Shown here one piece after another: positions 34,615 to 46,136 of a stretch of 64,000 nt of DNA; within the stretch, counting starts at the first letter, position 1; every line of letters starts with the position of its first letter. Position numbers and translations under genes: made by a program. Source of the DNA: Dipteris shenzhenensis (lineage: Eukaryota; Polypodiophyta; Polypodiopsida; Gleicheniales); the NCBI GenBank assembly GCA_047967505.1, contig CM106541.1. One strand, given 5' to 3'. The notes beneath the pieces were generated by a model. It ran no database searches, had not been told where the DNA came from, and saw only the letters and a program-made list of their open reading frames with translations.

Positions 34615-36116
34615 TCTCCAACCCTTTAGTTGCTCTAAATCCAAAGCCATGGGCTAGCTTCAGCCAGTCGATGGATCTCCAAGGCCTTCAAGCCTATAAC
34701 GGAGCTGAACGACGCCTAGGCTCCACAATGCCTCGATATGCTCGACACATAGCCTATGTCAAGCGGCCTCCATAGTCAAGCTTCATCAATGACATCTCAT
34801 GGCTCTAGGCATCTTAGAAGACTCCACAAGCTTCCGCCTCCAGTGACGACGAGCTCCTAAAGCAAGACAAGCACCATGTATCGGTGACCACCTTAGGCAT
34901 CTACGTCGACGAAATCTGTGGATTCTAGCAGATAGAAGCCAACCAGGGTTTAGTCATCATTGAGATCAAGTTTGGCCATTGGTCAGTGTTTGACCACGTG
35001 GCAATCCAAACTTTATCCTCAAGTTCACCACATACCCTAGCTTGGTCAACACCTTGCCATGTGGCACCATATCCTCTCCAAGTGCCATGTTGTCACTTAT
35101 CTACCATGTGGTAGCTGACTGCCACGTCAGTAGTACTTTATCCATTGGGTCCACATCATCAACTTGACCCTAGGTTAGTCAACCAACCCTGTAGTCAACT
35201 TGACCATGGTCAGGTCATCATTACCCTGGGTTAGGTGAGCTAGTGCCACCTCAACTATCCAGTCAACACTGACCCTTTGTAGGCACAATCCCCTGCTAGG
35301 CACACTGTGCACACACTGCATGTGCACCTTCCTACCACCTCATCATAATTTTGCACATTTCACCTTTTTTTCCCCCTCCACCTAGATCCAGGAGGAATTT
35401 GAGGGTGCTACAAAAAGGTGAAATGATCTATTTTTTGTGCTCTACACACTCATCACATCATGCAACATTTTGGTGCAAGTTTCACTCACTTTGAGCCTTG
35501 CCCTGACAAATGCACTTCCTACACGCACATTAGCCTCTACATCTATGCATCTGACCTAGCACATAAAAAGAACCAAAGAAAAGAAATTATTTGCTATTCT
35601 TTCATCAATCGACGGTTGGTATAGATCTAGATCAGAGTAGACTAGATTGCCATAGAGGGGATGCTTTGAATTTCCCCAAGTTGCTAATCTAAGCCATCCC
35701 CACAATTCTTGACTAGTTCCTACTCGAAGTTAGTCCCTACACTCACATATGTTTTCACATCATCACATTACCTGAAACCTGATGTTCATCAGTTCAGTGA
35801 GTAGATTTTAGAGTGTTTAGAGGCATTGCTGATTGATGGAAATGGTTGGTAGATAGCACATGATTTGATTTCACACACACATTCCATCATTGTAAAGCCT
35901 ATTCGGCTATTTCACGGCATTGTGCATATCATTTCAAGCCTTGTAAAGCCTCTTGGCTATTCCTAGCATCGTTTGCCACAAGCCTTGTAATTCATATAGG
36001 ATTATATATTGCAGTTCTACCTTCACCGACAGCTCAAATTTCATCAGCTGCAGTCAGTGTTTTGCTATTGATTCAGACAATGATTTTCACGACATTTTGA
36101 GTACATTTCTTGCACC
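34615..36116 (+). other. Leader of E, second part
   Basis: Continues E's leader after F. It holds the CCACRTCA-type short repeats (about 35030-35170) and the conserved gag-proximal block (35380-36116) shared with A, B and D. Confidence 0.8.
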
Positions 36117-36840
36117 ATGTCTATGACTAGCAACCTCAATTTGGAGGCATCTGCTAAGCTAGACAAATCCAATTATGGCACATGGAAATATCAAGTGGAG
36201 ACCATTCTTGTACCTCAAGACAAATGGGATTATGTCGATGGATCTACACCTAGACCGTTGGACGATCCAACCAGTAGTAGCTCTACTCCACCTATTATCA
36301 CAACACCAGCAATGGGATCTACAATGGAATCTCTAGCTACACAAATAGTTTCCACACCTATAGCAAATCTTGCCATTGTCTAAGCATGGGCTGAATGGGA
36401 TAAGAAAGATAAGTATGCATATCATCTGATCAAGTAGAATGTGCAAGATGTCATGTTAGGACAACTCAACACCATCAAGACATCGAATCAGCATTAGCAT
36501 CATCCTCAACAATATCAAAATCAGCAAAGAGAAAATCATTCCAATTGATTAAGATTCCAAGGACAAGGGAATGCATCCACCAACATGTCAAACATCCAGT
36601 GTAACTACTGTCATAAGTTTGGACACTATGAAAGATATTTTGCAAGAAGTAGTACGACCAATGTGATCAATCCAGTAGTCATCGAGGGAATTTTCGAGCA
36701 AAGGAAATCATCATGGTGGAAATTCTAGTCACAGTCATTATGTAAATGAACATGGGAATATGTTTCGTGCAAACGAGGAAATGCAAAAGATTGATACAAT
36801 GTATCTAGACAATGACAACAACCCAAAAGAGGATTTCAGC
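36117..36840 (+). pseudogene. Element E: gag with internal deletion
   Basis: ATG at 36117 (MSMTSNLNLEASAKLDKSNYGTWKY, an extra two codons compared with D). Open to 36383, then stops. About 440 bases present in D (between roughly 51370 and 51810) are missing at about 36485. The zinc knuckle region (36600-36645) keeps CNYCHKFGHYER but a one-base deletion follows. A TAG lines up with D's TAG at 51981, and a second TAG (in AATCAGCATTAGCAT) lines up with D's at 51819. Confidence 0.9.
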
Positions 36841-37860
36841 TCTATCAAGTTGACCAAGATCCTTGGTACATCAACAATGGTGCATCATCTCACATGACAA
36901 ATCACCAGGAGTGGTTCACAAAGTTGAAACCATTAGAAGGTCAAAAGAATGTCATCTACACACCAGATAACACACCAAATTCAGTTTATGGGACATGAAT
37001 TATCCCTATGAACAATTTCACTAGTATGAAAGGATTGGTGAAAGATGTACTCTATGTTCCAAATCTCAGCAAGAACCTCTTGTCAGTAGGTCAAATGATG
37101 AAACACAACTACTGAGTCATCTTCGATGGAGATGAATGCACTATCAGAGAAAAATCTAGAAGATGTTAGCTAGTAGGAAAAGGTGTCAAGGAAGGACACT
37201 TATACAGAATGCTAGCTACAGTACTAGAGAAGCATGCCATGTCAACTCAACCACAACAGATGCCACTATCCGTAAAATGGCACAAGAGATATGGTCATGT
37301 CAATTTCAAGAGCTTGCTAGATCTTAGGAATCAGAGTATGGCAATCAGGATTCCTAAGCTACAGTTTCTTGGAAAAGATTGTGAAGCATTCTACTTCAGT
37401 AAACAAAATCAAACCAACTTTAGTAGAAGCACCTCTTGAGCATGAGGTATTCTTGATTTGATTCATACAGATGTATAGGGTTATGCCCAAACCGGTAGCA
37501 TCAATGGTTCACTTTAATAAATATTGTTGGGTCTACTTTTTGAAAGAGAAGTCTGAAGTGTTTTCCAAATTTCAAGAATTCAAAGCCATGGTAGAAAACC
37601 ATACAGGCAGAAAGATCAAAGTGATGAGATCAGATAGAGGAGGTGAATTCATGTCGTCAGCATTCATGAACTTTTGCAGAAGTCAGGGCACTCAAAGACA
37701 ATTCACTTGTGCAGATACTCCTCAACAAAATGTAAGAGTTGAAAGGAAGAATGGTACTTTAGCAGATAGTGCTACAGCAATGCTTAGTAAAAAGCATCTT
37801 CCGAATTAGTATTGGGTAGAAGCAATAGCCACTGCAAACTATTTGCTTAATCATGTAAAT
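36841..37860 (+). pseudogene. Element E: protease and integrase remnants
   Basis: The protease active site has decayed from DSGASSHM to NNGASSHM at about 36873. Pre-integrase and zinc site WHKRYGHVNFKSLLDL ... CEAFYFSK (37209-37439). The integrase core has lost its first Asp block (deletion near 37510) but keeps RSDRGGEFMSS and Glu in VERKNGTL (37471-37809). A deletion of more than 100 bp follows LLN at about 37850. Confidence 0.88.
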
Positions 37861-39103
37861 GCATCATGGTTGGCTATAGTGAAGAAAGAAAAGCATAAAA
37901 GTTGTATGATCCTATCAACTGCAAGGTCATTATCTCCAAAGATGTAATCTTTGATGAGGAATCAAAATAGAAAACCTCAAATACACAGGATATAGATGCA
38001 TCGATTTCATAGTCATCTATAGAAAAGATTGATGAAAAAGGGCAAGAATTGCCTAAAATGCCCCAAGTAGAGCCACAACAGCTTAGATGGTCTACTAGGG
38101 AAAGCAGACCACTAGCCAGACTGACATCTACTCAGAAAGGCAAAGCAATTTAGGTTGAAGCCACCAACTATGCTCTTATGACTACCATCAGAAGAGACAA
38201 TGTACTTTGAAGATGCAGTAGACAAGCCAGAATGGCAAACTGTTATGAATGAAGAAATGGATACTATGTATAAGAATAATACTTAGGAATTATGCAACCT
38301 TCCACCAAGAAAGAAGGCCATAGCAAACAAATGGGTATACAAAGTGAAGTACATTATTTAAAAATACAAAGCTAGACTAGTTGCAAAAGGATTTGCCCCC
38401 ATCAATATGGTTAAGAGTATGATAAGACTTATGCCCCAATAGCAAAGATGGATTTTATATGGTTCTTGATATCACTAGTGACACCCAACATATGGAATGT
38501 GTACCAGCTCGATGTCAAGAATGCATTTCTCAATGGTTACCTACACGAGGAAGTCTACATGCAACCACCAGTAGGCTATGTTGAGCAAGGAAAGAAGAAT
38601 AAGGTTTGCCATCTCAAGAAGAGTCTCTATGGCTTAAATCAAGCACCTAGAAGTTGGTATAGTAGAATTGACAAGTATTTTGTTGATTTGGGATACATGA
38701 AATCCAATGCCAATCATACTCTCTACTACAAGGTTCAAGGGGAAGACATTACTATTGGTGGAACTTTTGTATGTAGATGATCTAATTGTGATAGGAAGCA
38801 AGGATAGCTTCATCAGAAAACTAAAACAAGACTTATCTGTAGAGTTTAACATGAAAGATCTTGGACTTATGCACTATTGTCTTGGAATTGAGTTCTGGAG
38901 AGATTTAGATAGCACATTCATGAGTCGGCTCAAATATGTTAATAGTCTCCTGAAGCACTTTCATATGGTAGATTGCAAGATTACAGCCACTCCCATGGAA
39001 CAAAGTTTGAAACAAGCCTACAATAAATGAAAGGTACTAAAGGAAGCTCATCGGATCTCTAATATATTTGACTATCACACAGCCAGATATTTGTTATGCA
39101 GTA
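37861..39103 (+). pseudogene. Element E: reverse transcriptase remnant
   Basis: Integrase tail, linker and RT in order (YQLDVKNAFLNGYLHEEVYMQ; YGLNQAPRSWY; LYVDDLIVIGS; FNMKDLGLMHYCLGIEFW) with many stops and shifts. Ends abruptly at about 39103, where the minus-strand gypsy begins. Confidence 0.9.
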
Positions 39104-40140
39104 TATTGTTGTTTTGAATTGGACTCCATCCAATGTTTCTAGCAGCATAGCTCTGATGGGATTCATCTTTTGTACTTGGTAGGGTCCTTGACCTAGATAC
39201 TTTAGTTTCCCTTTGTGTACTTTGGCATTGTATAACAGGACCAAGTCACCTTCCTTGATGTCTTTAGCTTTAAGATTTCTGTCAAACGATGCCTTTCTTC
39301 TGCGTTTTTCTATTGTCATGGCATGGTAGGTGACTAGTCTTGTTTCTGTATGCTTCTCCATCTGATAGAGTCTTTCTTTCAAGGATTCATGGTCTCCCAT
39401 GCATTCCTGTACTGCGATGCGTAGGCTTGGTATCACAAATTCTAGTGGGACCACAGCTTCAAGGCCATACACCAATTAAAAAGGTGTGTTCCCTATACTG
39501 ACCTTAAGTGTGGTTCTGTATGCCCATAAGGCTACATTCACTTTCTCTGCCCAATCAAAACGCTGTGGTTCTACTACCTTGGTGAGGATAATGCATATTA
39601 TTTTGTTGGTGGATTCAGCCTATCCATTCACTTGGGGGTAGTAGGGTGTGCTTTTTCTACGGATTACCATAAAGCCAGACAAGAGTTCTTGGATTACCTC
39701 ATTGACAAAATGTGTGCCTCTATTCGACACAATTTCAATGGGGCATCTGAATCGGGTGATCACAATTTCATATAAGAATACTGTTGTGCTTCTAGTATCT
39801 ACCTTTCTGAATGCTTTAGCTTTTGCCCATTTTGTAAAGTAATCAATGGCCACAATGATGTAGTGTGCCTGTGTTTCTTTTGCTGTGGGATGGATGGGAC
39901 CCACATAATCAATCCCCCATTTTTCAAATGGTTTTTGTGCAACAACTGTTGTTAGGGGATTGAAGTCTTTGTGTTGTGGTTTAGTAGTCTGTTGGCATAC
40001 ATCATAGCCTTTTACATATTCATAGGCATCTGCCCATAGTGTTGGCCACCAGTAGCCTGCGAGGAGAACTTTTCTTGTTGTGGCTTCCCCTTAGAAGTGT
40101 CCTCATGCAATGCCTTCATGGACTTCACTCACGATTGGCA
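39104..40140 (-). pseudogene. G2: integrase
   Basis: The end of the zinc-binding region (VSEVHEGIA, around 40110) leads into the core: first Asp in IIVAIDYFTKWAKAKAF, second position changed to Asn (EIVSNRGTHFVNE; Asp expected), then STPYYPQVNG (39620-39904). The catalytic Glu region next to it is interrupted by stops. The C-terminal part (39059-39475) has the GPY module LGQGPYQVQKM. No chromodomain is visible before truncation. Confidence 0.92.
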
Positions 40141-41300
40141 TGATCCCATGAGGCATTACACATCTTCTCAATATATGGTCCTTGCCCATCTTGTACAATT
40201 GTCCTACAACAATGAGTTGATAGGGCGCACGCTTTAGAATCAATTTTTTGGCATCTACCACTTTCATTTCAAGGGGTGGTCTTCCTGCGATTAAGTACCT
40301 AATGATATCTCCACACCACTCTGGAACAACATCTATTTGAAATAGTGTGGCATCTGATAAGTCATCTTCTAATCCAGTGGCTTCTTCTCCTGACTTGACA
40401 TGAGACATGTGATCAGAAATATAGTGTTGGGCACCTTTGCGGACCATTATTTTGAAGTTGAATTCTTGAAGCAAGAGGAGCCATGTGGTTATTCTTCCTA
40501 TTGTACACGGACGGTTCACAAGATAAAGCAATGCTTGATGGTCGGTGTAGAAGACAAAATCATTTGCCAATAGATAGTACCGAAATTTCTTTACACTATA
40601 CACCATTGCTAGAGCTTCTCTTTCTGTGGTGATATAGTTGATCTATGCATCATTGAGTTGGTGACTGGTGAAGTAGAATAGGTAGTCTTTCTTATGTTCA
40701 CCAAGTTGACAAAGCACACTCCCAATCGCATACTTGGATCCATTAGTATGAACATGAAAATCAATATCCCAATTGGGAGATATAACGATGGGTGCTGTGA
40801 TTAGGCGCCACTTTAAAAGCTCAAAGGCTTTGTTGCACTCTTCGGTCCATAACAATTCCACTAATAATTTGTAAAGTGGTCTAGCTATCATGGCATACCG
40901 CAATATAAATCTTATATAATAGCCGGCATGTCCCATAAAGACCTGTACACCTTTGGAATTTGTAGGAGGAGGCAATTCCATGATTATTTTGATTGTGTCC
41001 ATGTCAGTTGCAATCCCATGTTGAGAGACAATGTGTCCCAAAACAACTCCGTTGGTGACCATGAACTGGCATTTTGTTGGATTTAGGGAGATGTCGTACT
41101 CCTTGCATTTGATTAGTACTACTTCAAGACAATTGAAGTGGTATTTTTTGTTTGAATGGATGCACAAATCATCCAAGAATACCTCTAAAAACTTATTCAA
41201 AAATGACTTAAAATCTGTGAACATGACTCATTGGAATGTGGCGGGGTCATTATAAAGGCCGAATGGCATGACTCTATATGCAAAAATACCCATTCTATAG
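40103..41300 (-). pseudogene. G2: reverse transcriptase (N-terminus missing) and RNase H
   Basis: RT starts near SKIAFAIEW (fingers/palm boundary) and then loses frame; MPFGLYNDPATFQ, FLDD (VFLDDLCIHSN), NPTKCQFM, MGHAGYYIRFI and FHVHTNGSKYAIG follow (40643-41280), RNase H Asp being Asn here (Asp at 8720-9317). The RNase H C-terminal part has FYTDHQALLYLVN (40103-40606). The usual first 80-100 RT residues are absent between the spacer and SKIAF, which suggests a deletion. Confidence 0.9.
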
Positions 41301-42600
41301 CAAATGCTATTTTTGATTGGTCTTTAGGAGCAATTTGCATAGTTTCATTTACCAATTTGTTAGGCTCTTTTTTACTTTCTTTTTCTGAAGTCTCTTGATC
41401 GAGAGCTTCATCCACACATGTGGCTTATATTTCCAAAACTTCTTACATTGGCAACTATGGGGTAGCTTTTCCAATAGTAAGGTGTTTCCAAGTAAGGGTT
41501 CATTTTGCTGAGCATACTCCTCCAGTCCCTTAGGGGACCATTCAAGAGGCGCTGGTTCTGATTTTGAGGGAGTTGGCTTTGCAAAGTACAATTCGATGAT
41601 GGACTCATTCGAATTCATTAAAGTGCTGTGGGCCTTGGCTTTTCTACAATTTCCTCCTTCAGCTTTCTTGTGGGATCTTCTGCTGTTATTCAACTTTGGA
41701 GGTTCAACTTTTGGGAGCTCGACTGCCATTAGGACATGCAAAATGGCTGTCATTATCAAAGATTTGATCTTCAATTTTAGCATTCTCAGCCTTTGTTTCA
41801 AGGTCCCAAGGAAAATCAAAGTCATCATTGGTATGGGTACCTTCTTCAGGTTCATTATTCCACTCAAGGTTAGCCATAAAGAATGGCACCTCTAGATTGA
41901 TTGGTTGTTCATATGTCATTGGAGGATCTACCTGTAGCACCTTAGCATCAATCTACGAGAAGATGGGGTCTAATGAATGGCACTTGTCGATGGTTGCCAA
42001 TGTTTGTATCCAATTATTTACATCACTTTGTAAATCGCCTGCTATGGCATGCTGTTGCAAGGGAGTTGATTTGCTTGAGATTGTCGTTGAAGATGTGTCA
42101 TCCAATGCTCTAGGCATAATTGGTTTTATAGCTCCTGTCCCCACATTGACCTTGATTGCAGTGTCGTGATTCTAGATTATCAGTCTATTAGTTCCCTAGT
42201 CATGGAGGACTGATGCTTCCCATAACCAAGGACGTCCCAGTAAGATTTGATAGGATTTTTTGGGGAGATCCAAGATTGTGAATTGAAGGAAAAATCGGAC
42301 TCATGCGACCTTTGTGGACATGCCATTCACTATTTTTCAGGGTTTAGCCCATGAATCATCAGCAAGGCATATGTTGAAATTAGTCTTTTGCATTGGTGGG
42401 AGACCCCATTCTTCATAGAGCTCCTTTGATAGGAGATTTACACTTGCTCCACCATCCACTATGGGTTGGACTTCATTATATGCCGTGTGGATCAAAGGCA
42501 TAGTAATGTTGCATATGCCATCTCTCTCACCCATCTGCACAGGGATATTTTCAATGTCATTCATAGGTGGAGGGGGATATTCGAGTTCAATCCATCCTTT
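41301..42600 (-). pseudogene. G2: protease and PR-RT spacer
   Basis: Protease core VDGGASVNLLSKELYEEWGLPP (42337-42564; DGGAS active site) and the closing LLGRPWLWEA (about 42220-42250), then an acidic/serine-rich spacer (41349-42144). Broken by stops, but both protease landmarks are in the right order and spacing. Confidence 0.87.
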
Positions 42601-42609
42601 GAAATTCTC

Positions 42610-44211
42610 CTAGAGATTGGGACAATTTTGTAGGAGGATTCCGATGGGAATTGACATAGGACAACTCAGGATGCTAGAGAGTGCAGCTCCTTCAAGCTGA
42701 CGTGGCGGTACATTATGTTGTGGAGTCTGTTGTTGGAATAGAGGCTTGAGTATAGTATCAATACTTTGTGGGGCCAAGTCATGTATTGGGTCTTGAGCTT
42801 GTTTCTCAGTGTCAAATTGAGCTTGTTTCTCAGCCTCAAATTGAGCTTGTTCCTTTTGTACCCATTGTTGAAGTGCCTGAAAATGAGTCTTCTCCACCTC
42901 TGCATTTGGGTATGGAGCTTCTTTTATTTGAGGCTCGGGAGTTGATGTGGATGAGCTCGGTTGCTCATTGCTTGGTGGAGGTGGAGGCACTTTTGCTTTA
43001 TTTTTAAGAAGCCACTTTGGTTGGATTGGAATGTTAGGGTCCTTGGTGGCCTCTTTTTGTTGGCATGTGCTTACATTTACAGGTTGTGATATTACACTTG
43101 CCGCGGACCCAGACTTTGATGGTCCACCCCAATGATGCCGATTGGGATGTCAAGCTTAACCTCTTTTTGTATTGGGACATTATTTTTCATGGGACAATCC
43201 ATACAGGCATATCCTATGCCACAATCTTGGCAGAGGGGTTGGAAAGTAGCTGGGCTACTAGGATGAGGGCACTCCATGATCCGGTGATTTTTGCCACAAC
43301 CGTAGCACTTGATTGGTGCTTGATATGTGTTGGGACGTACCTGATTTGCATAAACTGGTATTAGACCCTCTGCACCTTCTACATAGTATACTGGGTACTC
43401 TATTTCATACTCAAATGATGAGTCTACTTCCTCGGCTTGTAATTCATGTATTGGAATTGCTTGAGGAGCTCAATTTGGTGCCCTTGGATCTGGTCATAGA
43501 TTCAGATTCCTGAGTAGTTGTGGGACTTGTGTCTGAATGGGAATAGGATTTAGCCTTGGAGCTAGGGGTGCTTGTGCAAGTGTTGGTTGCCTGTACATTA
43601 GCATGGGTGCCACTTGGTATTGTTGAGGTCAAGGCGGGTTGTTGTGCATGCTGAAGATGCAACTGTTTTCATCATGGCCACCGATGACGCTTCTTTTATT
43701 TGAGGATTAGGAGTTGATGTGGATGAGCTTGGCTGCTCATTGCTTGGTGGAGGTGGAGGCACTTGTGCTTTCTTTTTAAGAAGTTGTTTTGGTTGGATTG
43801 GAATGTTAGGGTCCTTGATGTCCTCTTTCTGCTGGCATGTAATTACATTCACAAGTTGTGATATTATGCTTGCCAGTCCCAGACATTGATGGTCCACTCC
43901 AATGATGCTGATTGGGACAGGCTTAACCTCTGTTTGTTGTGGGACCTTACTTTTCATGGGAAAATCCATATAGGCATGTCCTATGCCACAATCTCTGCAG
44001 AGTGGTTGGAAAGTAGCAAGGCTACCACGATGAGGGCACTTTGTGATTCGATGATTTTCTCCACACCCGTAGCACTTGATTGGTGCTCGATATGTATTTG
44101 GGCAAACTTGATTTGCATAAACTGGTATTAGACCATCTGCACTTTCTACATAGTACACTAGGTACTCTGCTTCATACTCAAATGGCGAGTCTACTTCCTC
44201 GGCTTGTAGTT
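42610..44211 (-). pseudogene. G2: gag C-terminal region, tandemly duplicated
   Basis: Gln-rich segment (QQWVQKEQAQFEAEKQAQ; 42610-42990) preceded by Pro/Ser-rich PPPPPSNEQPSSSTSTPEP. The paired Cys/His clusters appear twice: CYGCGENHRITKCP with CRDCGIGHAYMDFP (43900-44100) and a second copy with CQDCGIGYACMDCP (43092-43277). The two copies belong to a roughly 772-bp tandem duplication (see finding). Confidence 0.85.
44207..44211. repeat. Target-site duplication of N, left
   Basis: TAGTT; its partner is 46426-46430. Confidence 0.95.
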
Positions 44212-44500
44212 TGTTGGAATACTGAAAGGAAAGAGTAGAGTGGACACAAAATCAGAATACTTGCTTATAGAATGAAGAAGAGTGAGGTCCTTAAGTAGGC
44301 ACCTCATACAAGCTCACTGACATCATTGATGACCTCAGAGCTCCACAATCATCTCCTCAATCTGCTCCTAGATTCTCTCAATCATCCTATGTGGCTCTTC
44401 CACCACCTAACTGTGCTTGTGGGCACCTAACTGTGCCTCTAGCACTCACACATAGAAACATAAGGTGTGCCTGAGGCATACACCTTGAGATATCCCAACA
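44212..44500 (-). repeat. 3' LTR of N (289 bp)
   Basis: Minus strand TGTTGGGATATC ... CAGTATTCCAACA. One base (in GACATCATTGATG) differs from the other LTR. Confidence 0.96.
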
Positions 44501-44514
44501 AACCCCCCCTCAAG
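44501..44514 (-). other. Polypurine tract of N
   Basis: Minus strand CTTGAGGGGGGGTT next to the LTR start TGTTGGG. Confidence 0.88.
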
Positions 44515-44875
44515 GGAATGCCTCAGGCTATGTCAAGGATACATCTAGTCTCATAGTTTCTCATGCCATCTCATGGTGGTCAAGGATAAATCTATGGCTA
44601 GGTTCTCATGCTAGCAAGGGTTCCCTTGGGTGTAAGGTAAACAAAGAGGGATACAAAAAGACCTTCCAATGGTTATCTCCCCTGCATGTACATGCACACA
44701 ATGTCTGCAGGAGGTACCATGGAGCAAAACATACACATGGCCTACATCATAAGGTGACCAGAGGTGTTTACAAAACACACAAAAACACAATAGTTTATTT
44801 CATTCATTTTGGAGGACTATCCAGGCTGAGTACCTTGACATAAAAGGAGAGATCTGGAGCATACATAGAGATGTT

Positions 44876-45277
44876 TTAAAATGCATAATCTTCATGGGAT
44901 GCCTCATCTTGTGGAGGCAAAATATCCATGTCAAGGCAAGGTCTTACCACATGGGCAGTGTCTAGTGCCTTATAAGATGGTACTATGATAGAACAAGTGG
45001 ATCTAAAAGTCATATCCTTCAAGAGAACAATTATCTTGTCATCTCCATAGTTGTGTAGAGAAGCATATCTTAGGTATCTGACCTTCATCTTTTTCTTGTA
45101 CTTGGAGTCAAATAAAAGTGCCATGAGAGGGTAGATCTCTGTAGCTGCTTTCTTTTTGGCAACCATTGTTTTGGCAATCTTCAACAAGGAAGTCAGGTTG
45201 GCATTTTCATCCTTTGTAGCATAACAAGACATTGCTTTATGTTTTGGCTTTTCACATATTTTGCATAAGCAAGCCAT
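44876..45277 (-). CDS. Element N ORF: 133-aa protein with N-terminal CCHC zinc knuckle
   Basis: Uninterrupted minus-strand ORF of 133 codons. Residues 5-18 read CKICEKPKHKAMSC, a perfect C-x2-C-x4-H-x4-C retroviral-type knuckle, here at the N-terminus rather than the C-terminus as in ordinary Gag. A Lys-rich segment follows (about 38-66, including AKKKAAT and KYKKKMK), then a neutral region and an acidic tail ending DEASHEDYAF. I know no homologue of residues 20-133. The upstream frame has stops, but a spliced upstream exon is possible because CTGTAAG occurs shortly before the ATG on the sense strand. It could be a residual nucleocapsid piece, or a captured host zinc-knuckle gene segment. Nucleic-acid binding is inference from the knuckle. 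Confidence 0.6.
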   Translation of the reverse strand: MACLCKICEKPKHKAMSCYATKDENANLTSLLKIAKTMVAKKKAATEIYPLMALLFDSKYKKKMKVRYLRYASLHNYGDDKIIVLLKDMTFRSTCSIIVPSYKALDTAHVVRPCLDMDILPPQDEASHEDYAF

Positions 45278-46123
45278 GAGAGGCTCTAACCCAAGTATTG
45301 GGTAGTGTCTTCTCTCTTACAGGGCTTAGAATAACAACTGAAATGCTTCAAAATATAAGCATTTAATGTAGCAAAGTCTTGTGACCAAATTTCAAACAAT
45401 GATGCTTTCACTTACATGCTTCATAGAAGTGGCTAAAATGAATACTTTCCAATCAAAACCAGGTCTAGCAATTCAAAACAAAACTAAAGCAACACTTGTA
45501 GTGAAGTTATTGAAAACTTCAAAAGACCAGAAATGCTAGAGTAGCATTTTATGTAGCATCATTTTCAAAAGCTTGTCAAAACTGTCAAAACTAGAGAGCT
45601 GAACTTGGAGGGCTTATAGCTCACTCTTCAAAGCAAAAGAAAGGGGGCTTTTTGAGGCAAAAGAAAGCTGGTATACCACAGTAGAACCTCTGGGAAGAAG
45701 AGGCGAAAAAACGCGTCAGGTTGCCTTCTCCTTCTTCAACAAAATCGACTGGTTTTTCTCTGTTTTCTCCTTCAATATGCAGCCATTGCTGCTCAGATTT
45801 CAGCACAAGGTAGCTCTAGGTATGGACCAGCCCCCCCCTGAAAGTAATTAGAGAAAGATCAAGTGTGCTGGGAGAAAACGTAGAAGAGAACGTCGACGAC
45901 CTTCCTGTAATGGCGACGAGCAGAAGCGAGGATTCGTCGATTCCTTGCAGCCAGAAGTTCACCCCAACTAGGTGGATCTTCAGCTGGAAGGGTGTGGGAA
46001 ATGGCTGAGAATCGGAGGAGAACAGGCTTAAGCAAATTTTTGGAAGAAGAGGGAGAGATGGTGAAGAAGAAGAAGAGGAAGAAGATGATGATGTGGCAAA
46101 AATGGGTTCAAGGAGGATCAAAT
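45278..46123 (-). other. Leader of N, including the KPVDFV peptide
   Basis: No full-length gene. Around 45640-45806 the minus strand can read a peptide with EQQWLHIEGENREKPVDFVEEGEG, similar to one at about 16340-16450. A TTC/TCT-rich sense tract (46030-46100) lies next to the primer site. Confidence 0.6.
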
Positions 46124-46136
46124 GGCTCTGATACCA
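46124..46136 (-). other. Primer-binding site of N (tRNA-iMet)
   Basis: Minus strand TGGTATCAGAGCC abuts the 5' LTR with no spacer. Confidence 0.95.

Larger units (their letters stand above)
27430..39103 (+). mobile_element. Copia family-1 element E, hosting element F
   Basis: Plus-strand family-1 copy: LTR 27430-27658, primer site, leader 27671-28839 continuing at 34615-36116, then degraded gag-pol 36117-39103. Element F is inserted in the leader. E's pol stops inside RT where it matches D up to about position 54636 (TTATGCAGTA), and gypsy G2 integrase sequence begins at 39104. The rest of RT, RNase H and the 3' LTR are missing. Confidence 0.92.

Noticed and set aside
39059-41300. Endogenous pararetrovirus (caulimovirid) origin
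   Set aside because: It has integrase with a GPY module after RNase H, a primer site and an LTR, which fit Ty3/gypsy; no movement protein seen.
44876-45277. Calling N's ORF a normal copia Gag
   Set aside because: The knuckle is at the N-terminus and no capsid-like domain is visible; kept as unknown CCHC protein.
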